64,000 nucleotides of DNA from Ruegeria sp. HKCCSA071 (GCF_017872555.1 NZ_JAEDOX010000002.1:124001-188000); one strand, 5' to 3'. Shown: positions 16,111-26,423, counted from the stretch's first letter. Notes: generated from the sequence alone by a model not told the origin. Numbers and translations are program-made.

Positions 16111-18444
16111 ATGACAGTCAAAGAGATTTTTGAGACCATGGAATACGGCCCCGCCCCCGAAAGCGCCGCCGAGGCGCTGGCCTGGCTGGTCGATCAAGGC
16201 GACAAGTTCGGACACTATATCGATGGTGCTTTCACCAAGCCGGGCAAAGGCTTTGACAGCCGCAACCCTGCGACCGGGGAGGTTCTGGCCAAGCTGACGC
16301 AGGCCAGGCAGGCCGACGTGGACGCCGCTGTAGCCGCCGCGCGCAAGGCTCAGCCGAAATGGGAGAAACTGGGCGGCGCGGGTCGTGCGCGGTATCTGTA
16401 TGCAATCGCGCGACTGCTGCAGAAGCATTCGCGTTTGTTTGCGGTGCTGGAAAGCCTGGACAATGGCAAGCCGATCCGTGAATCGCGTGACATCGATATT
16501 CCGCTGGCGCAGCGGCATTTCTATTATCACGCCGGCATGGCGCAGCTGACGGGAAGCGAGCTGCCCGACACCGAAGCGCTGGGTGTGTGCGGCCAGATCA
16601 TCCCGTGGAACTTCCCCCTGCTGATGTTGGCGTGGAAGATTGCGCCAGCGCTGGCGATGGGGAATACGGTGGTACTGAAACCAGCTGAATATACCTCGCT
16701 GACGGCGCTATTGTTTGCCGATATCTGCACACAGGCCGGTCTGCCGAAAGGTGTCGTCAACATCGTGACCGGAGATGGTGCCGTGGGCGAGATGATCGTG
16801 GCCTCGGACGTGGACAAGATTGCCTTTACCGGCTCGACCGTTGTGGGCCGTCGCATCCGTGAGGCGACGGCGGGTTCGGGTAAGGAACTGACTTTGGAAC
16901 TGGGCGGCAAGTCGGCCTATGTCGTGTTCGACGATGCCGATATCGATTCAGCCATCGAAGGGCTGGTCGATGCGATCTGGTTCAATCAGGGTCAGGTCTG
17001 TTGTGCCGGCTCGCGCCTGCTGGTCCAGGAAGGCATCGCCGAGCGGTTTCACGACAAGCTGCGCGCCCGGATGGACACGCTGCGCGTCGGCAATCCGCTG
17101 GACAAATGCATCGACGTGGGCGCGGTTGTGGACCCGGTTCAGTTGCAGACCATCAAAGGAATGGTCGAAAGCAACACTGCGGGCCATGTGCACCAAGCCG
17201 CCTGCGAACTTCCCGCAAACGGTTGCTATTACCCGCCAACACTGATCTCGGGGCTCGAGACCTCGGACCCGTTGATGCAGGAGGAAATCTTCGGCCCGGT
17301 GCTGGTGTCTTCGACCTTCCGCACACCGGAAGAGGCGGTCGAGCTGGCCAACAACACCCGGTATGGTCTGGCGGCGACCGTCTGGACCGAGAATGTGAAC
17401 CTTGCGCTGGATATCGCGCCCAAGCTGGTTGCGGGCGTCGTCTGGGTGAATGCCACCAATCTGTTTGACGCTGCTGCCGGGTTCGGTGGGGTCCGCGAAA
17501 GCGGCTTTGGCCGCGAAGGTGGTTGGGAAGGGCTGACCGCCTATACCAGACCCAAGGGTAAGGCCAAGCCGCTGGCAAAGGTCGAGGCAGCCATGGGCGA
17601 GGGGGCACCGGTCGACCCGATTGACCGCACTGCCAAGTTGTATGTCGGCGGCAAGCAGGCGCGGCCCGATGGTGGTTATTCGAAACCGGTTTGGGGCAAG
17701 TCCGGCCTGCTGGGCCATGTGGGTCTTGCCAACCGCAAGGACGTGCGCAACGCGGTCGAGGCTGCGGCAGGTGCCAAAAGCTGGTCCAGAACCACCGGCC
17801 ATCTGCGGACCCAGATCCTCTATTACATCGGCGAAAACCTCTCGGCCCGTGCCGGTGAATTCGCGGCGCGGATCGACGCCATGACCAGCAGGAAAGACGG
17901 CGCGAAAGAAGTTGAGGCTTCGATCCAGCGCCTGTTCACTGCCGCCGCCTGGGCCGACAAGTATGACGGCCAGGTCCATGGTGTTCCGATCCGGGGCGTG
18001 GCCATCGCCATGAAGGAACCCGTTGGCGTGATCGGTGCGCTTTGCGCGGATGAGGCACCGCTGCTGGGTCTGGTCTCGGCCATGGCGCCTGCGATTGCGA
18101 TGGGTAACCGGACGGTTCTGGTGGCTTCTGAGCCCTACCCGCTGGCGGCGACGGATTTCTACCAGATCCTTGAGACTTCGGACGTCCCTGCCGGTGTGGT
18201 CAACATCCTGACCGGCAGCCATGCTGAACTGGCGAAACCGCTGGCCTCGCATCTGAACGTCGACGCGGTCTGGTCGTTCTCGTCCACCGACCTGTCGAAA
18301 GAGATCGAGGTCGTTTCAGCCGGGAACCTGAAACGGACCTGGGTCAATAACGCGACGGCATTTGACTGGAGCATGGACCATTCCCGCCGCTTCCTTCAGG
18401 CTGCAACCGAAGTGAAAAACATCTGGGTGCCCTACGGCGAGTAG
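16111..18444 (+). CDS. ALDH16-type aldehyde dehydrogenase (catalytic domain plus degenerate second ALDH domain)
   Basis: 777 residues from the ATG at 16111; a TTG at 16093 is the alternative. Residues 1 to about 490 form a complete ALDH: IIPWNFPLLMLAWKIAPALA with the transition-state Asn, VTGDGAVGEM, FTGSTVVGRRI, LTLELGGKSAYVVF with the general-base Glu, and FNQGQVCCAGSRLLV with the nucleophilic Cys. About 490-777 is a second ALDH-like module (KLYVGGKQARPDGGYSKPVW, PVGVIGALCADEAPLLGL) that lacks the LELGG and catalytic-Cys motifs. This is the ALDH16 architecture, known structurally from a Loktanella enzyme. Context with deoC suggests acetaldehyde oxidation, by inference. Confidence 0.9.
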   Translation: MTVKEIFETMEYGPAPESAAEALAWLVDQGDKFGHYIDGAFTKPGKGFDSRNPATGEVLAKLTQARQADVDAAVAAARKAQPKWEKLGGAGRARYLYAIARLLQKHSRLFAVLESLDNGKPIRESRDIDIPLAQRHFYYHAGMAQLTGSELPDTEALGVCGQIIPWNFPLLMLAWKIAPALAMGNTVVLKPAEYTSLTALLFADICTQAGLPKGVVNIVTGDGAVGEMIVASDVDKIAFTGSTVVGRRIREATAGSGKELTLELGGKSAYVVFDDADIDSAIEGLVDAIWFNQGQVCCAGSRLLVQEGIAERFHDKLRARMDTLRVGNPLDKCIDVGAVVDPVQLQTIKGMVESNTAGHVHQAACELPANGCYYPPTLISGLETSDPLMQEEIFGPVLVSSTFRTPEEAVELANNTRYGLAATVWTENVNLALDIAPKLVAGVVWVNATNLFDAAAGFGGVRESGFGREGGWEGLTAYTRPKGKAKPLAKVEAAMGEGAPVDPIDRTAKLYVGGKQARPDGGYSKPVWGKSGLLGHVGLANRKDVRNAVEAAAGAKSWSRTTGHLRTQILYYIGENLSARAGEFAARIDAMTSRKDGAKEVEASIQRLFTAAAWADKYDGQVHGVPIRGVAIAMKEPVGVIGALCADEAPLLGLVSAMAPAIAMGNRTVLVASEPYPLAATDFYQILETSDVPAGVVNILTGSHAELAKPLASHLNVDAVWSFSSTDLSKEIEVVSAGNLKRTWVNNATAFDWSMDHSRRFLQAATEVKNIWVPYGE

Positions 18445-18468
18445 GGCTCCCTGCCAAGGGAGGCCTAC

Positions 18469-19278
18469 ATGGATTTTTCGGGAAAAACCGTCATCGTCAT
18501 CGGTGGCACCAGTGGCATCAACCGGGGCATCGCCGAGGCCTTCGCGGCCTCGGGTGCCAAACTGGCCGTGGCCAGCCGGTCGCAGGAAAAGGTCGATGAC
18601 ACCATCGCCGCGCTGAAAGCCGCAGGCGCACAGGATGCGATTGGGGTTGCGTTTGATGTGCGCGATGCAGATGCCGTAGCGGCGGGACTGAAGCAGTTCC
18701 ATGACGCCTTCGGGGATTTCGATGTGCTGGTTTCGGGTGCGGCGGGCAATTTCCCGGCGCTGGCGTCCGAAATGTCAGTCAACGCGTTCAAGACCGTGAT
18801 CGATATCGACTTGATGGGCACGATCCACGTGATGAAGGGGGCGTATCCGTTCCTCAAACGCCCCGGTGCCAGCATCATCAATATCTCGGCCCCGCAATCT
18901 TATCTGCCTTATGAGGGTCAAGCCCATGTCTGCGCCGCCAAGGCGGGGGTGGATCAGATCACCCGCACGCTGTCGATGGAATGGGGTGTCGAGGGGATCA
19001 GGGTGAACTCGGTTGTGCCGGGGGTCATCGAAGGCACCGAGGGTGCGAAACGCCTTGCGCCCACCCAAAACGCCCACGAAGAACTGCGCCGCGACGTGCC
19101 GTTGGGCCGCTGGGGTCAGCCGCAGGACGTGGCCAATGCCTGCCTGTTCCTCAGCTCGGATCTGGCCAGTTATATCAGCGGCACGGTTCTGGCCGTGGAT
19201 GGGGCACTTTATCAGCGCGGATCGGGCAAGTTCGGGCAGATGATGGGCGATATGCTGCGGAGTATGAAAAAGGGGTGA
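18469..19278 (+). CDS. SDR family oxidoreductase, 2,4-dienoyl-CoA reductase-like
   Basis: A 269-residue SDR with nucleotide loop GGTSGINRGIA (residues 12-22) and SGAAGNFPALASEMSVNAFK near 90-108, which matches the AAGNF...NAFKTV signature of DECR-type 2,4-dienoyl-CoA reductases. The usual YxxxK is absent: the aligned segment reads GQAHVCAAKAG, so the lysine is kept but Tyr is not at its standard spot, again as in DECR enzymes. It would reduce dienoyl-CoA esters with NAD(P)H in unsaturated fatty acid oxidation. Start and RBS (GGGAGGCCTAC) are clear. It lies 24 bp after the ALDH16 gene. Confidence 0.85.
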   Translation: MDFSGKTVIVIGGTSGINRGIAEAFAASGAKLAVASRSQEKVDDTIAALKAAGAQDAIGVAFDVRDADAVAAGLKQFHDAFGDFDVLVSGAAGNFPALASEMSVNAFKTVIDIDLMGTIHVMKGAYPFLKRPGASIINISAPQSYLPYEGQAHVCAAKAGVDQITRTLSMEWGVEGIRVNSVVPGVIEGTEGAKRLAPTQNAHEELRRDVPLGRWGQPQDVANACLFLSSDLASYISGTVLAVDGALYQRGSGKFGQMMGDMLRSMKKG

Positions 19279-19295
19279 GCCGCAACTCACCCCTT
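19267..19295 (-). terminator. Rho-independent terminator of the M16 peptidase operon, embedded in the SDR gene end
   Basis: GGGGTGAG and CTCACCCC form an 8 bp stem (10 bp with the flanking A-T pairs) with a six-base loop. Read on the minus strand it is followed by TTTTT. It lies just beyond the stop of the minus-strand gene at 19301 and contains the SDR stop codon, so it may also end the plus-strand unit. Confidence 0.75.
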
Positions 19296-19300
19296 GCAGT

Positions 19301-20611
19301 TCAGTTGGTAGTTTCCAGCCCAACCGGCTTTCCAACAACAGTGAAATGCAGGCCGTCCGGGTCCAACAGTTCGGATGCAACGCGGTTTACATCTTCCAGT
19401 GTGACCGCGTTCACCTTGTCATTGCGGGTGGCAATATAATCGATGGGCAATCCTTCCATCTGCATCCCCACCATGATCCCGGCAATCTGCCCGTTGCCGT
19501 CAAAGCGCAACGGATAAGCGCCGGTCAGGTAGGTCTTGGCATCGTCCAGTTCCTTCTGCGTCACCCCTTCGGCGGCGGCGCGCGCCCATTCGTTGCGAAT
19601 AACCTCTATCGCCTCGGCAATGCGGTCATTGGCCGATGACACCGACCCCAGGTAAACCGAGGCCAGATCCTTGGGCACAAGATAGGTTCCAACCCCATAG
19701 GTCAGGCCACGCTTTTCGCGCACCTCCTGCATCAGACGGCTTTCGAACCCGCCACCGCCCAGGATGTGGTTTAGGATATAGGCGGCAAAGAAATCAGGAT
19801 CGTCCCGATCTATTCCGGCATGGCCAAACAGCGCAACGGATTGCGGGGTGTCAAACTCGACAACACTGATCCCACCGGGGATGGTCACGTTGGCCTTGCC
19901 CGGGATGGGCTTGCCCGTTTCCGGCAGGTCGGCGAGCAATGTGTCAAGCAATGCGCCCAGTTCCTCGGCCGTGATATCGCCGACAGCCCCCACATAAAGA
20001 CGATCCTTGGCAAAAACGCTTTCATACGCCGTTACCACGTCATCCCGTGTCAAGGCCGAGACGCTTTCGATTGTGCCCTTGCCTTCCGATCCATAAGGGT
20101 GATCGCCATAGGCCATCTGGGCAAAGTTGCGGCCTGCAATCTCGTTCGGGTCGGTCTGATCTGATCGCAGCCCGGACAGGATTTGCGCGCGCACACGGTC
20201 GACCGCGTCCTGATCAAAGCGCGGTTCGTGAATCGTCTCACGCAGCAGGTCGGCAACCTCATCCCGGTTCTCGGTCAAAAATCGCGCGGAAATCGAAACC
20301 GTGTCGTCACCGGCGTTATAGCGGAACGATGCGGCCAGCGCCTCAAGCTCGCGCGCATAGGTCCGCGCGTCCATTTCACCGGAACCTTCCTCGATCAGCC
20401 CACTCATCAGATAGACCGCGCCGCGCTTGTCCGGGTCGTCCAGTGACGTACCGCCACGGAAGCGCAGCTCAAGCGCGGTGAAAGGGATCGAGTGATCCTC
20501 GACCAGCCATGCGGTGATACCACCGGGCGAGGTCACTTCTTCAATCTCGATCTCGGCCAAAGCGGGCAGAGCAACCAGACAGGCAATCAGCGTTGCGAGA
20601 AACCGTTTCAT
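19301..20611 (-). CDS. M16-family peptidase, non-catalytic partner subunit, periplasmic
   Basis: A 436-residue protein with a signal peptide (MKRFLATLIACLVALPALAE). Both M16 domains are recognisable, but the zinc motif HxxEH is lost: the aligned stretch reads RGAVYLMSGLIEEGSGEMD. The C-terminal domain keeps FESRLMQEVREKRGLTYGVG, the Arg/Tyr pair that binds substrate in M16 partners. This matches the non-catalytic half of a heterodimeric M16B protease, with the catalytic half in the upstream gene, which overlaps it by 4 bp. The heterodimer should degrade peptides in the periplasm; the substrate is unknown. Confidence 0.9.
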   Translation of the reverse strand: MKRFLATLIACLVALPALAEIEIEEVTSPGGITAWLVEDHSIPFTALELRFRGGTSLDDPDKRGAVYLMSGLIEEGSGEMDARTYARELEALAASFRYNAGDDTVSISARFLTENRDEVADLLRETIHEPRFDQDAVDRVRAQILSGLRSDQTDPNEIAGRNFAQMAYGDHPYGSEGKGTIESVSALTRDDVVTAYESVFAKDRLYVGAVGDITAEELGALLDTLLADLPETGKPIPGKANVTIPGGISVVEFDTPQSVALFGHAGIDRDDPDFFAAYILNHILGGGGFESRLMQEVREKRGLTYGVGTYLVPKDLASVYLGSVSSANDRIAEAIEVIRNEWARAAAEGVTQKELDDAKTYLTGAYPLRFDGNGQIAGIMVGMQMEGLPIDYIATRNDKVNAVTLEDVNRVASELLDPDGLHFTVVGKPVGLETTN

Positions 20612-21948
20612 TGCGTCACCTCATCATCGCGCATCAGCCAGCCGGTGACCGACGCCTCGGGTTGCAGAACGTCGCGGGCGGCGGCGATGATTTCGTCTCC
20701 GGTCACGGCCTGAAGGATATCGGGCCATGCCTGCACGTCCTGTATTGTCAGGCCGCTGGTCAGGGCGCGGCCATAGCGGTTGCCGATCCCGTCCACATTG
20801 TCGCGCGCGTAGGTCTGCGCGGCCCGCAACTGCATCTTGATGCGGTTCAGATTGTCCTCGTCGACACCTTCGGCAATGAAATCGGCCACGGCCTGATCCA
20901 TGGCATCTTCGGCCTCTTGCAGGGAAACCCCTTCGGCGGGAACCACCAACAGGTCGAATGTTGTATCATCCAGTGACACGTCACGATAGAACGCCCCGGT
21001 ATAAACAGCCATTTTCTGATCGAATTGCAGCTTTTCGTTCAGATACGAGGTCGTGCTGCCCCCCAGAAGCTCCGCCAACAGAAATAGGGCTGCCGCCTTT
21101 TCCTGATCGCCCGGATCGCGTTCCGGCGCCAGATAACTGCGCTGAACATAGGGTTGCGCCACGCGAGGGTCCTTGAATGTCAGACGGCGTTCGGAGTTTT
21201 GCGGGGGTTCTTGCGACCGGATCCGTTCCGGCAATTCCGCATTGGCCGGAATCACACCGTAATACTGATCGGCCAAAGTGCGGACCTCGGCAGGATCAAC
21301 GTCTCCGGTGACAACCAGAATGGCGTTATTGGGCGCATAGTGGGTCTGGTAGAAAGACAGTGCGTCTTCCAGTTCCAGTTCTTCCATCTCGTGCTTCCAG
21401 CCGATGATCGGCACGCCATAACGGTGATTGAGGTATTGTGCCGCGCTCATCTGTTCGCCGAACAGGGCGCGCGGGTTGTTCTCGGTGCGCTGGTTGCGTT
21501 CCTCAAGGATCACATCGCGCTCGGTCACGATGTCCTCTTCGCTCAGGCGAATGTTCCGCATCCTGTCCGATTCCATGCGCATCATCAGCTCAAGCCGGTC
21601 GGCGGCGACGCGCTGGAAATAGGCAGTGTAATCATACGAAGTGAATGCGTTGTCGTTACCACCATTGGCCGCAACGGTGGCCGAGAATTCACCCGGCGCC
21701 AAAGTATCTGTGCCCTTGAACAGCAGGTGTTCCAGAAAATGCGCGACACCCGACGATCCGATCGGCTCATCCGCAGATCCGGCGCGGTACCAGACCATGT
21801 GCTGCACGACAGGCGCGCGGTGATCTTCGACCACGACGACATCCATGCCGTTGTCCAAAGTAAATGTGGTGACCGCTTCTTTCCCACCCTCGGCAAAAGC
21901 CGGTGTGGTGGCGATCAGGGCAGCCGACAAGGCAAGGGCCCGAACCAT
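20608..21948 (-). CDS. M16-family zinc metallopeptidase, catalytic subunit, periplasmic
   Basis: A 446-residue protein with a signal peptide (VRALALSAALIATTPAFAEG). HFLEHLLFKGT gives the inverted zinc motif HxxEH, with the distal ligand Glu in the ERDVILEER segment about 75 residues on. NGMDVVVVEDHRAPVVQHMV is the conserved M16 start. It should form a heterodimer with the overlapping downstream gene, which has the Arg/Tyr pair but no zinc site. It ends the array purH - lspA - DUF3035 - M16 - M16 and lies 81 bp after the lipoprotein gene. Confidence 0.93.
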   Translation of the reverse strand: MVRALALSAALIATTPAFAEGGKEAVTTFTLDNGMDVVVVEDHRAPVVQHMVWYRAGSADEPIGSSGVAHFLEHLLFKGTDTLAPGEFSATVAANGGNDNAFTSYDYTAYFQRVAADRLELMMRMESDRMRNIRLSEEDIVTERDVILEERNQRTENNPRALFGEQMSAAQYLNHRYGVPIIGWKHEMEELELEDALSFYQTHYAPNNAILVVTGDVDPAEVRTLADQYYGVIPANAELPERIRSQEPPQNSERRLTFKDPRVAQPYVQRSYLAPERDPGDQEKAAALFLLAELLGGSTTSYLNEKLQFDQKMAVYTGAFYRDVSLDDTTFDLLVVPAEGVSLQEAEDAMDQAVADFIAEGVDEDNLNRIKMQLRAAQTYARDNVDGIGNRYGRALTSGLTIQDVQAWPDILQAVTGDEIIAAARDVLQPEASVTGWLMRDDEVTQ

Positions 21949-22029
21949 GGGGCATCCTCCGTTTCGTTTCTGTCATTCAAACTACGGTGGTGCGGCCCGG
22001 GTTCAAGCCCGATGACGGAAAGTTAAGAA

Positions 22030-22545
22030 TTATTCATTCGGGGGCGAGGTCGGGGTCTCGACCCCGGCCCGGCGGGCGGCTTCGGTTTCCGAATACGGAT
22101 CGATCGACTGGCGTTCGTAGACCTGATTATAGCGGTCGACAGGGAACAGGCGCAGACCGGTCCAGCGGCCCCGGCGTTTGCGGAATGCGGCATCCTCGGT
22201 TTCGACCACCCGCCGCGTATCGGGTGACACGCCATAACGGCTGGACGCCGTCACAAGCGCCGCATCCGACGACGGCACACCAGCGTTGGGGTTCAGGGCG
22301 GCGGCATTACCACCCAGCGCGACCACCAAATCGGCTTTGGGGGTCGGGTCTGTCAGATTCGTACCACCCGGCGTGGGTGCCGGCAGAAACGCGTAATCCT
22401 GAGGCTGTGTCAGCGGCTTGACCGGCAATACCGAAAATTCATCCGGACCCTGTCCCGGAGGCGCCAGATCCCGCAATCCGGGATTCGAACATGCCGCGAC
22501 CGCAGCGGCAAATGTCAGAACAAATATGGCGCGCGGCATCCGCAT
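22030..22545 (-). CDS. DUF3035 lipoprotein, candidate BamF-like outer-membrane assembly subunit
   Basis: About 171 residues from the ATG at 22545, which has GGAGA eight bases upstream; the frame is open to 22599 but the signal sequence fits the shorter start. MRMPRAIFVLTFAAAVAACS is a lipoprotein signal with the lipobox Cys in AAACS. The mature protein has the DUF3035 block PPGQGPDEFSVLPVKPLTQP and FLPAPTPGG. Proteins with this domain are often named BamF, a BAM-complex lipoprotein of alphaproteobacteria; I rate that name as plausible, not shown. The neighbour lspA encodes the peptidase that would mature it. Confidence 0.8.
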   Translation of the reverse strand: MRMPRAIFVLTFAAAVAACSNPGLRDLAPPGQGPDEFSVLPVKPLTQPQDYAFLPAPTPGGTNLTDPTPKADLVVALGGNAAALNPNAGVPSSDAALVTASSRYGVSPDTRRVVETEDAAFRKRRGRWTGLRLFPVDRYNQVYERQSIDPYSETEAARRAGVETPTSPPNE

Positions 22546-22595
22546 TGGTGTCTCCAGCCTGTTTCTGGCGCTTTTATCGCATATCATTCCGCGCG

Positions 22596-23072
22596 TCACG
22601 AGGGCTTTTTGCCGTCAAACAAAACCAGCCCCAGCGCTCCGGCGAATATGAACACATCCGCCAAGTTGAACACAAACGGGTTGTTGATGCCACAGCAGGA
22701 CATGTTCAGGAAATCCAGAACAAACCCATAAAGGAGCCGGTCGACCACGTTCGCAAGCGCTCCGCCGATCAGCAGACCGCCACAGAGCAACATGAATTTC
22801 GAACGCATCGAACGACCAAGCCAAACAAGAACACCGATGCAGATCGCCACGGATACACCGATCAAAAACCAGCGCGCGGCCTCAGAGTCGCCCTGAAACA
22901 GGCCGAAATTGATGCCCCGATTCTCGCCGTATTTGAACACCAGCAGCGGCGGCAGAACGTCGATACCGTCGGGCCGTTCAGCCACGCGCAGGACGTGAAC
23001 GACCAGATATTTGCTGATCTGGTCGATCGCGAAGGCGGCCAAGGCCGCCCAGAGAAGCAGGCGTGACCGCAT
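22596..23072 (-). CDS. lspA: Lipoprotein signal peptidase (signal peptidase II)
   Basis: A 158-residue inner-membrane aspartic peptidase with four hydrophobic segments. Family motifs are AIDQISKYLVV near the N terminus, GENRGINFGLF, GGALANVVDRL with the first catalytic Asp, and FNLADVFIFAGA with the second. It cleaves the signal peptide of diacylglyceryl-modified prolipoproteins. Its ATG shares one base with the purH stop (TGATG), so translation is coupled. The downstream gene is a lipoprotein. Confidence 0.95.
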   Translation of the reverse strand: MRSRLLLWAALAAFAIDQISKYLVVHVLRVAERPDGIDVLPPLLVFKYGENRGINFGLFQGDSEAARWFLIGVSVAICIGVLVWLGRSMRSKFMLLCGGLLIGGALANVVDRLLYGFVLDFLNMSCCGINNPFVFNLADVFIFAGALGLVLFDGKKPS

Positions 23073-24661
23073 CAGTGACGGAAATGACGCATACCGGTGA
23101 AGACCATCGCCAGACCGGCCTCATCGGCTGCGGCGATCACTTCATCGTCGCGCATGGACCCGCCCGGCTGAATGACGCAGGTCGCGCCCGCTTCGGCGGC
23201 TTCCATCAACCCGTCGGGGAAGGGGAAAAACGCATCCGATGCCACGGCAGAACCGATGGTCAGCGGCTGCGGCAAGCCCAGTGCTTCAGCCATACGTTCG
23301 GCTTTCTTGGCCGCGATCAGAGCCGAATCCACACGGCTCATCTGCCCCGCGCCAACACCCACGGTTGCGCCATCCTTGACGTAGACGATGGCGTTGGATT
23401 TGACGTGCTTGGCCACTTTCCACGCGAACAACAGGTCACGCATCTGCGCGTCGGTCGGGGCTTTCTTGGTCACGACCTTGAGGTCGTCCATGCCGACAAA
23501 GCCGTTATCCTTGTCCTGCACCAACAGCCCGCCGGCCACCTGACGGACGGTTTTTCCACCTTCGGTTACATCCGGCAGCGCCTCGGTCGTCAGCAGGCGC
23601 AGGTTTTTCTTGGCGGCAAAAATCGCCTTGGCCTCGTCCGAGGCACCGGGGGCAATCACAACCTCGGTGAAGATGCCCGTAATCTCTTGCGCTGTTTCTG
23701 CATCCAGCGGCTGGTTCAGCGCAACAATGCCACCAAAGGCCGAAGTACGGTCGCAGTCAAATGCCGCCTTGTACGCCTCAAGAAGGGTTGCGCCTGTGGC
23801 TACACCGCAAGGGTTGGCGTGTTTGATGATGGCGCAAGCCGCGCCTTTCGCCGGATCAAACTCGGCCACCAGCTCAAAGGCCGCATCCGTGTCGTTGATG
23901 TTGTTATAGCTCAGTTCCTTGCCCTGATGCTGTACGGCGGTGGCGACGCCGGGGCGGTTGGTGCCGTCCGTGTAGAACGCTGCCTGCTGGTGGCTGTTTT
24001 CGCCATACCGCAGGGTCTGCTTCAACTCACCAGCAAATGCGCGGCGCGTTGGGGCGTCCAGTTGCAGCGCATCGGCCATCCAGTTCGACACGGCGGCGTC
24101 ATAGGCCGCTGTTCGGGCATAGGCCTTTTGCGCCAGCCACTGGCGGAAGCCATAGGATGTCTTGCCATAGTTTTCTTCCAGCTGATCCAGCAAGGAGGAA
24201 TAATCCTCGACATCCACCACCACGTTCACAAAGGTATGGTTTTTTGAGGCCGCGCGGATCATCGCCGGGCCGCCGATGTCGATATTCTCGATACATTCGT
24301 CATAGCCCGCGCCCTTGGCGACGGTTGCCTCGAAGGGGTAGAGGTTTACGACCAGCAGGTCGATGGCGCCGATGCCATGTTCCTCCATCGCCGCAACATG
24401 GGTGTCATTGTCACGCAGCGCCAGCAACCCGCCATGCACCATCGGGTGCAGCGTTTTGACCCGGCCATCCATCATCTCGGGGAAGCCGGTGATTTCGCTG
24501 ACATCGCGAACCTCAAGCCCTGCATCGCGCAGCGCCTTGGCGGTGCCGCCGGTCGACAACAGTTCGATCCCGCGCTCGGACAGCGCCTTGCCCAGCTCGA
24601 TCAGCCCGGTCTTGTCGGAAACGGAAAGCAACGCGCGGCGCACGGGGTGAAGGTCGGTCAT
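23072..24661 (-). CDS. purH: Bifunctional AICAR transformylase/IMP cyclohydrolase
   Basis: About 529 residues from the ATG at 24661 ([20 protein letters not shown]); the open frame to 24727 is not conserved. The IMP cyclohydrolase domain is N-terminal ([30 protein letters not shown]). The transformylase domain is C-terminal ([44 protein letters not shown] with the catalytic Lys-His, and [20 protein letters not shown] near the end). It makes the last two steps of purine synthesis, AICAR to FAICAR to IMP. It lies 22 bp after the heparinase-like gene and shares a base with lspA. Confidence 0.97.
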   Translation of the reverse strand: MTDLHPVRRALLSVSDKTGLIELGKALSERGIELLSTGGTAKALRDAGLEVRDVSEITGFPEMMDGRVKTLHPMVHGGLLALRDNDTHVAAMEEHGIGAIDLLVVNLYPFEATVAKGAGYDECIENIDIGGPAMIRAASKNHTFVNVVVDVEDYSSLLDQLEENYGKTSYGFRQWLAQKAYARTAAYDAAVSNWMADALQLDAPTRRAFAGELKQTLRYGENSHQQAAFYTDGTNRPGVATAVQHQGKELSYNNINDTDAAFELVAEFDPAKGAACAIIKHANPCGVATGATLLEAYKAAFDCDRTSAFGGIVALNQPLDAETAQEITGIFTEVVIAPGASDEAKAIFAAKKNLRLLTTEALPDVTEGGKTVRQVAGGLLVQDKDNGFVGMDDLKVVTKKAPTDAQMRDLLFAWKVAKHVKSNAIVYVKDGATVGVGAGQMSRVDSALIAAKKAERMAEALGLPQPLTIGSAVASDAFFPFPDGLMEAAEAGATCVIQPGGSMRDDEVIAAADEAGLAMVFTGMRHFRH

Positions 24662-24683
24662 GGGTCCAAAGGTCCTTTTGGCG

Positions 24684-26423
24684 TCAGTCAAACTTGGGCT
24701 CGTCCCGGTGCGTATCGCGCACGGCATAGGCTGTATCCTGCGCCTTGCTCAGCGTCCACCGGATGCGCGTCGCATACTCCATTGCGCGGCCAGATAGAAC
24801 GATCTGTTTTGTCGCGCGTGGCTTTAAACGTCCTTTTTCAAGATAAACACTTGGTTCTACGGATAATTTTCCCACGCCGTCATGGCGGAAAACCCAGATC
24901 TCGCCGCTTTTGAGCGCCATCGACACTGCCGCCCCGCCCAGATCCAGCGCCGCGTCAACGTCAGGATGCAGATGAAAACGGATGTCATAGCCAACGCCCT
25001 TGAGGCCCGAGGCGTCCATCGCCCTGTCGAACTGACGCTTGGCCTTGTCGGTTGCGGTCAGCAGAATATCCTCGACCGTCAGCTCACGCCCGTCAAAGCG
25101 CAATTCGAATGTGCGCGCGTGGGTCAGCCCGAAGACTTTGACATATCCGTCATGCCCAGCCATGAAACGGATGCCTTCGAACGCATCTTCAAAATCGACC
25201 GGAACGTCCCGCGGCGCATCGACCAGCGCCTGACTTTCGCGGCCCGGCAACGGGTTGGCCAACCGCGCGCTCGAGAACCCGTCCAGACACAGGGTTGAGT
25301 GAGATGGGGTCGCACGCCCGGCACTGCGCCAATCCAGCCCGAAGCTGGCCCCTGATCCACAATTCACGATCAAAGGGCGACGCCCCGAGGTCAGCTCGAA
25401 CGCCAGCGTGGATGCGTGCGCGTTGAATGAGGCCGCTCCGGACGGCGGCGCGCTGGCATCCACGATCACCGTGGTGCGTGCTGCGGACAGGCGGGCATAG
25501 CCCATTGGCAGTTCGGTCGCCGCCTTGTGCTTGACGCCGCTTTGCGCAAGCGCCTGTTCCAGCCGCCCTTCGACCCCGCGCCCACCGCCGTGAAACCGCG
25601 CCAGCGCGCCATCCGCATGGCGCAGACTGCGCAAGGTCGGTGCGATCCGCTTGATCGCCTTGGCCTGCGCGACAGGTGTACCGCGTCCAAGATCGCTGAG
25701 CGCCGCCGACGTCCAGCTGAGCAGCATGAACACTTCAAGCAGCTCTTCCGGGTTGCGTGTCGGAATACCGCCCTGCGCATCCACCTGCCGGTCACATTCA
25801 CCAGCCAAAGCCCGCAGGGCCGGATCGGCCATCTGCTCCAACCCCTCCAGCGCCAACCCGGCTTGCACAAGACCGGCCAGCGCCTCGAAACGCGGCAACC
25901 CGGGTGTCGCGGCCTGCCAGCGCTTGGACAGGAACCATGTTTGCTGCGCCAAAGACCGAAAGAACAGTTTGCTTTGCTTCTCATCTGCCCCGCGCAGCAG
26001 AAAGAGTGCATGGTTGATCCAGCGCATCACCCGCCGCCCGGTCAGGTCAGACACCCAGCCCGGGCCCTGCCCGCGGCCATGCGCCTCGATCCAGCCCCAG
26101 ACCCAGCGCTGCGCTTTTTCCCGTGCGCGCATATCACCGACAGCGGCCAGATCATCCAGCCATGCAAAACCATGGCGTTCCTCATCAAAGCCGGCGCTGG
26201 GGGCAACGACATCCCACAACGCGGTATCGTCTGCCTCGACCAGATAGCCGGCGAACAAGAGATTCCCCGCAACCAGCTGCCGCCCGCGCGCAAACGAACC
26301 AACGGTGCGCGGCTGAGGCTGCGCAACAAACCCCGTGGCGGCCTTTTGCCGTTGACTGAGACGCGCATAGAAACGGTTCTGAAACCGCATCCACCGACTG
26401 GCCATGGTGTCCGAATTTGACAT
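24684..26423 (-). CDS. Heparinase II/III family protein
   Basis: A 579-residue protein with an N-terminal helical toroid-like region ([45 protein letters not shown]) and a C-terminal beta-sandwich starting near [20 protein letters not shown] and [20 protein letters not shown], as in heparinase II/III-like proteins. These are polysaccharide lyases or related envelope proteins. No signal peptide is evident. In Rhodobacteraceae this gene is commonly found between rsmB and purH, as here, so it may serve a conserved cell-envelope role rather than sugar utilisation. The catalytic residues cannot be assigned by eye. Confidence 0.85.
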   Translation of the reverse strand: MSNSDTMASRWMRFQNRFYARLSQRQKAATGFVAQPQPRTVGSFARGRQLVAGNLLFAGYLVEADDTALWDVVAPSAGFDEERHGFAWLDDLAAVGDMRAREKAQRWVWGWIEAHGRGQGPGWVSDLTGRRVMRWINHALFLLRGADEKQSKLFFRSLAQQTWFLSKRWQAATPGLPRFEALAGLVQAGLALEGLEQMADPALRALAGECDRQVDAQGGIPTRNPEELLEVFMLLSWTSAALSDLGRGTPVAQAKAIKRIAPTLRSLRHADGALARFHGGGRGVEGRLEQALAQSGVKHKAATELPMGYARLSAARTTVIVDASAPPSGAASFNAHASTLAFELTSGRRPLIVNCGSGASFGLDWRSAGRATPSHSTLCLDGFSSARLANPLPGRESQALVDAPRDVPVDFEDAFEGIRFMAGHDGYVKVFGLTHARTFELRFDGRELTVEDILLTATDKAKRQFDRAMDASGLKGVGYDIRFHLHPDVDAALDLGGAAVSMALKSGEIWVFRHDGVGKLSVEPSVYLEKGRLKPRATKQIVLSGRAMEYATRIRWTLSKAQDTAYAVRDTHRDEPKFD

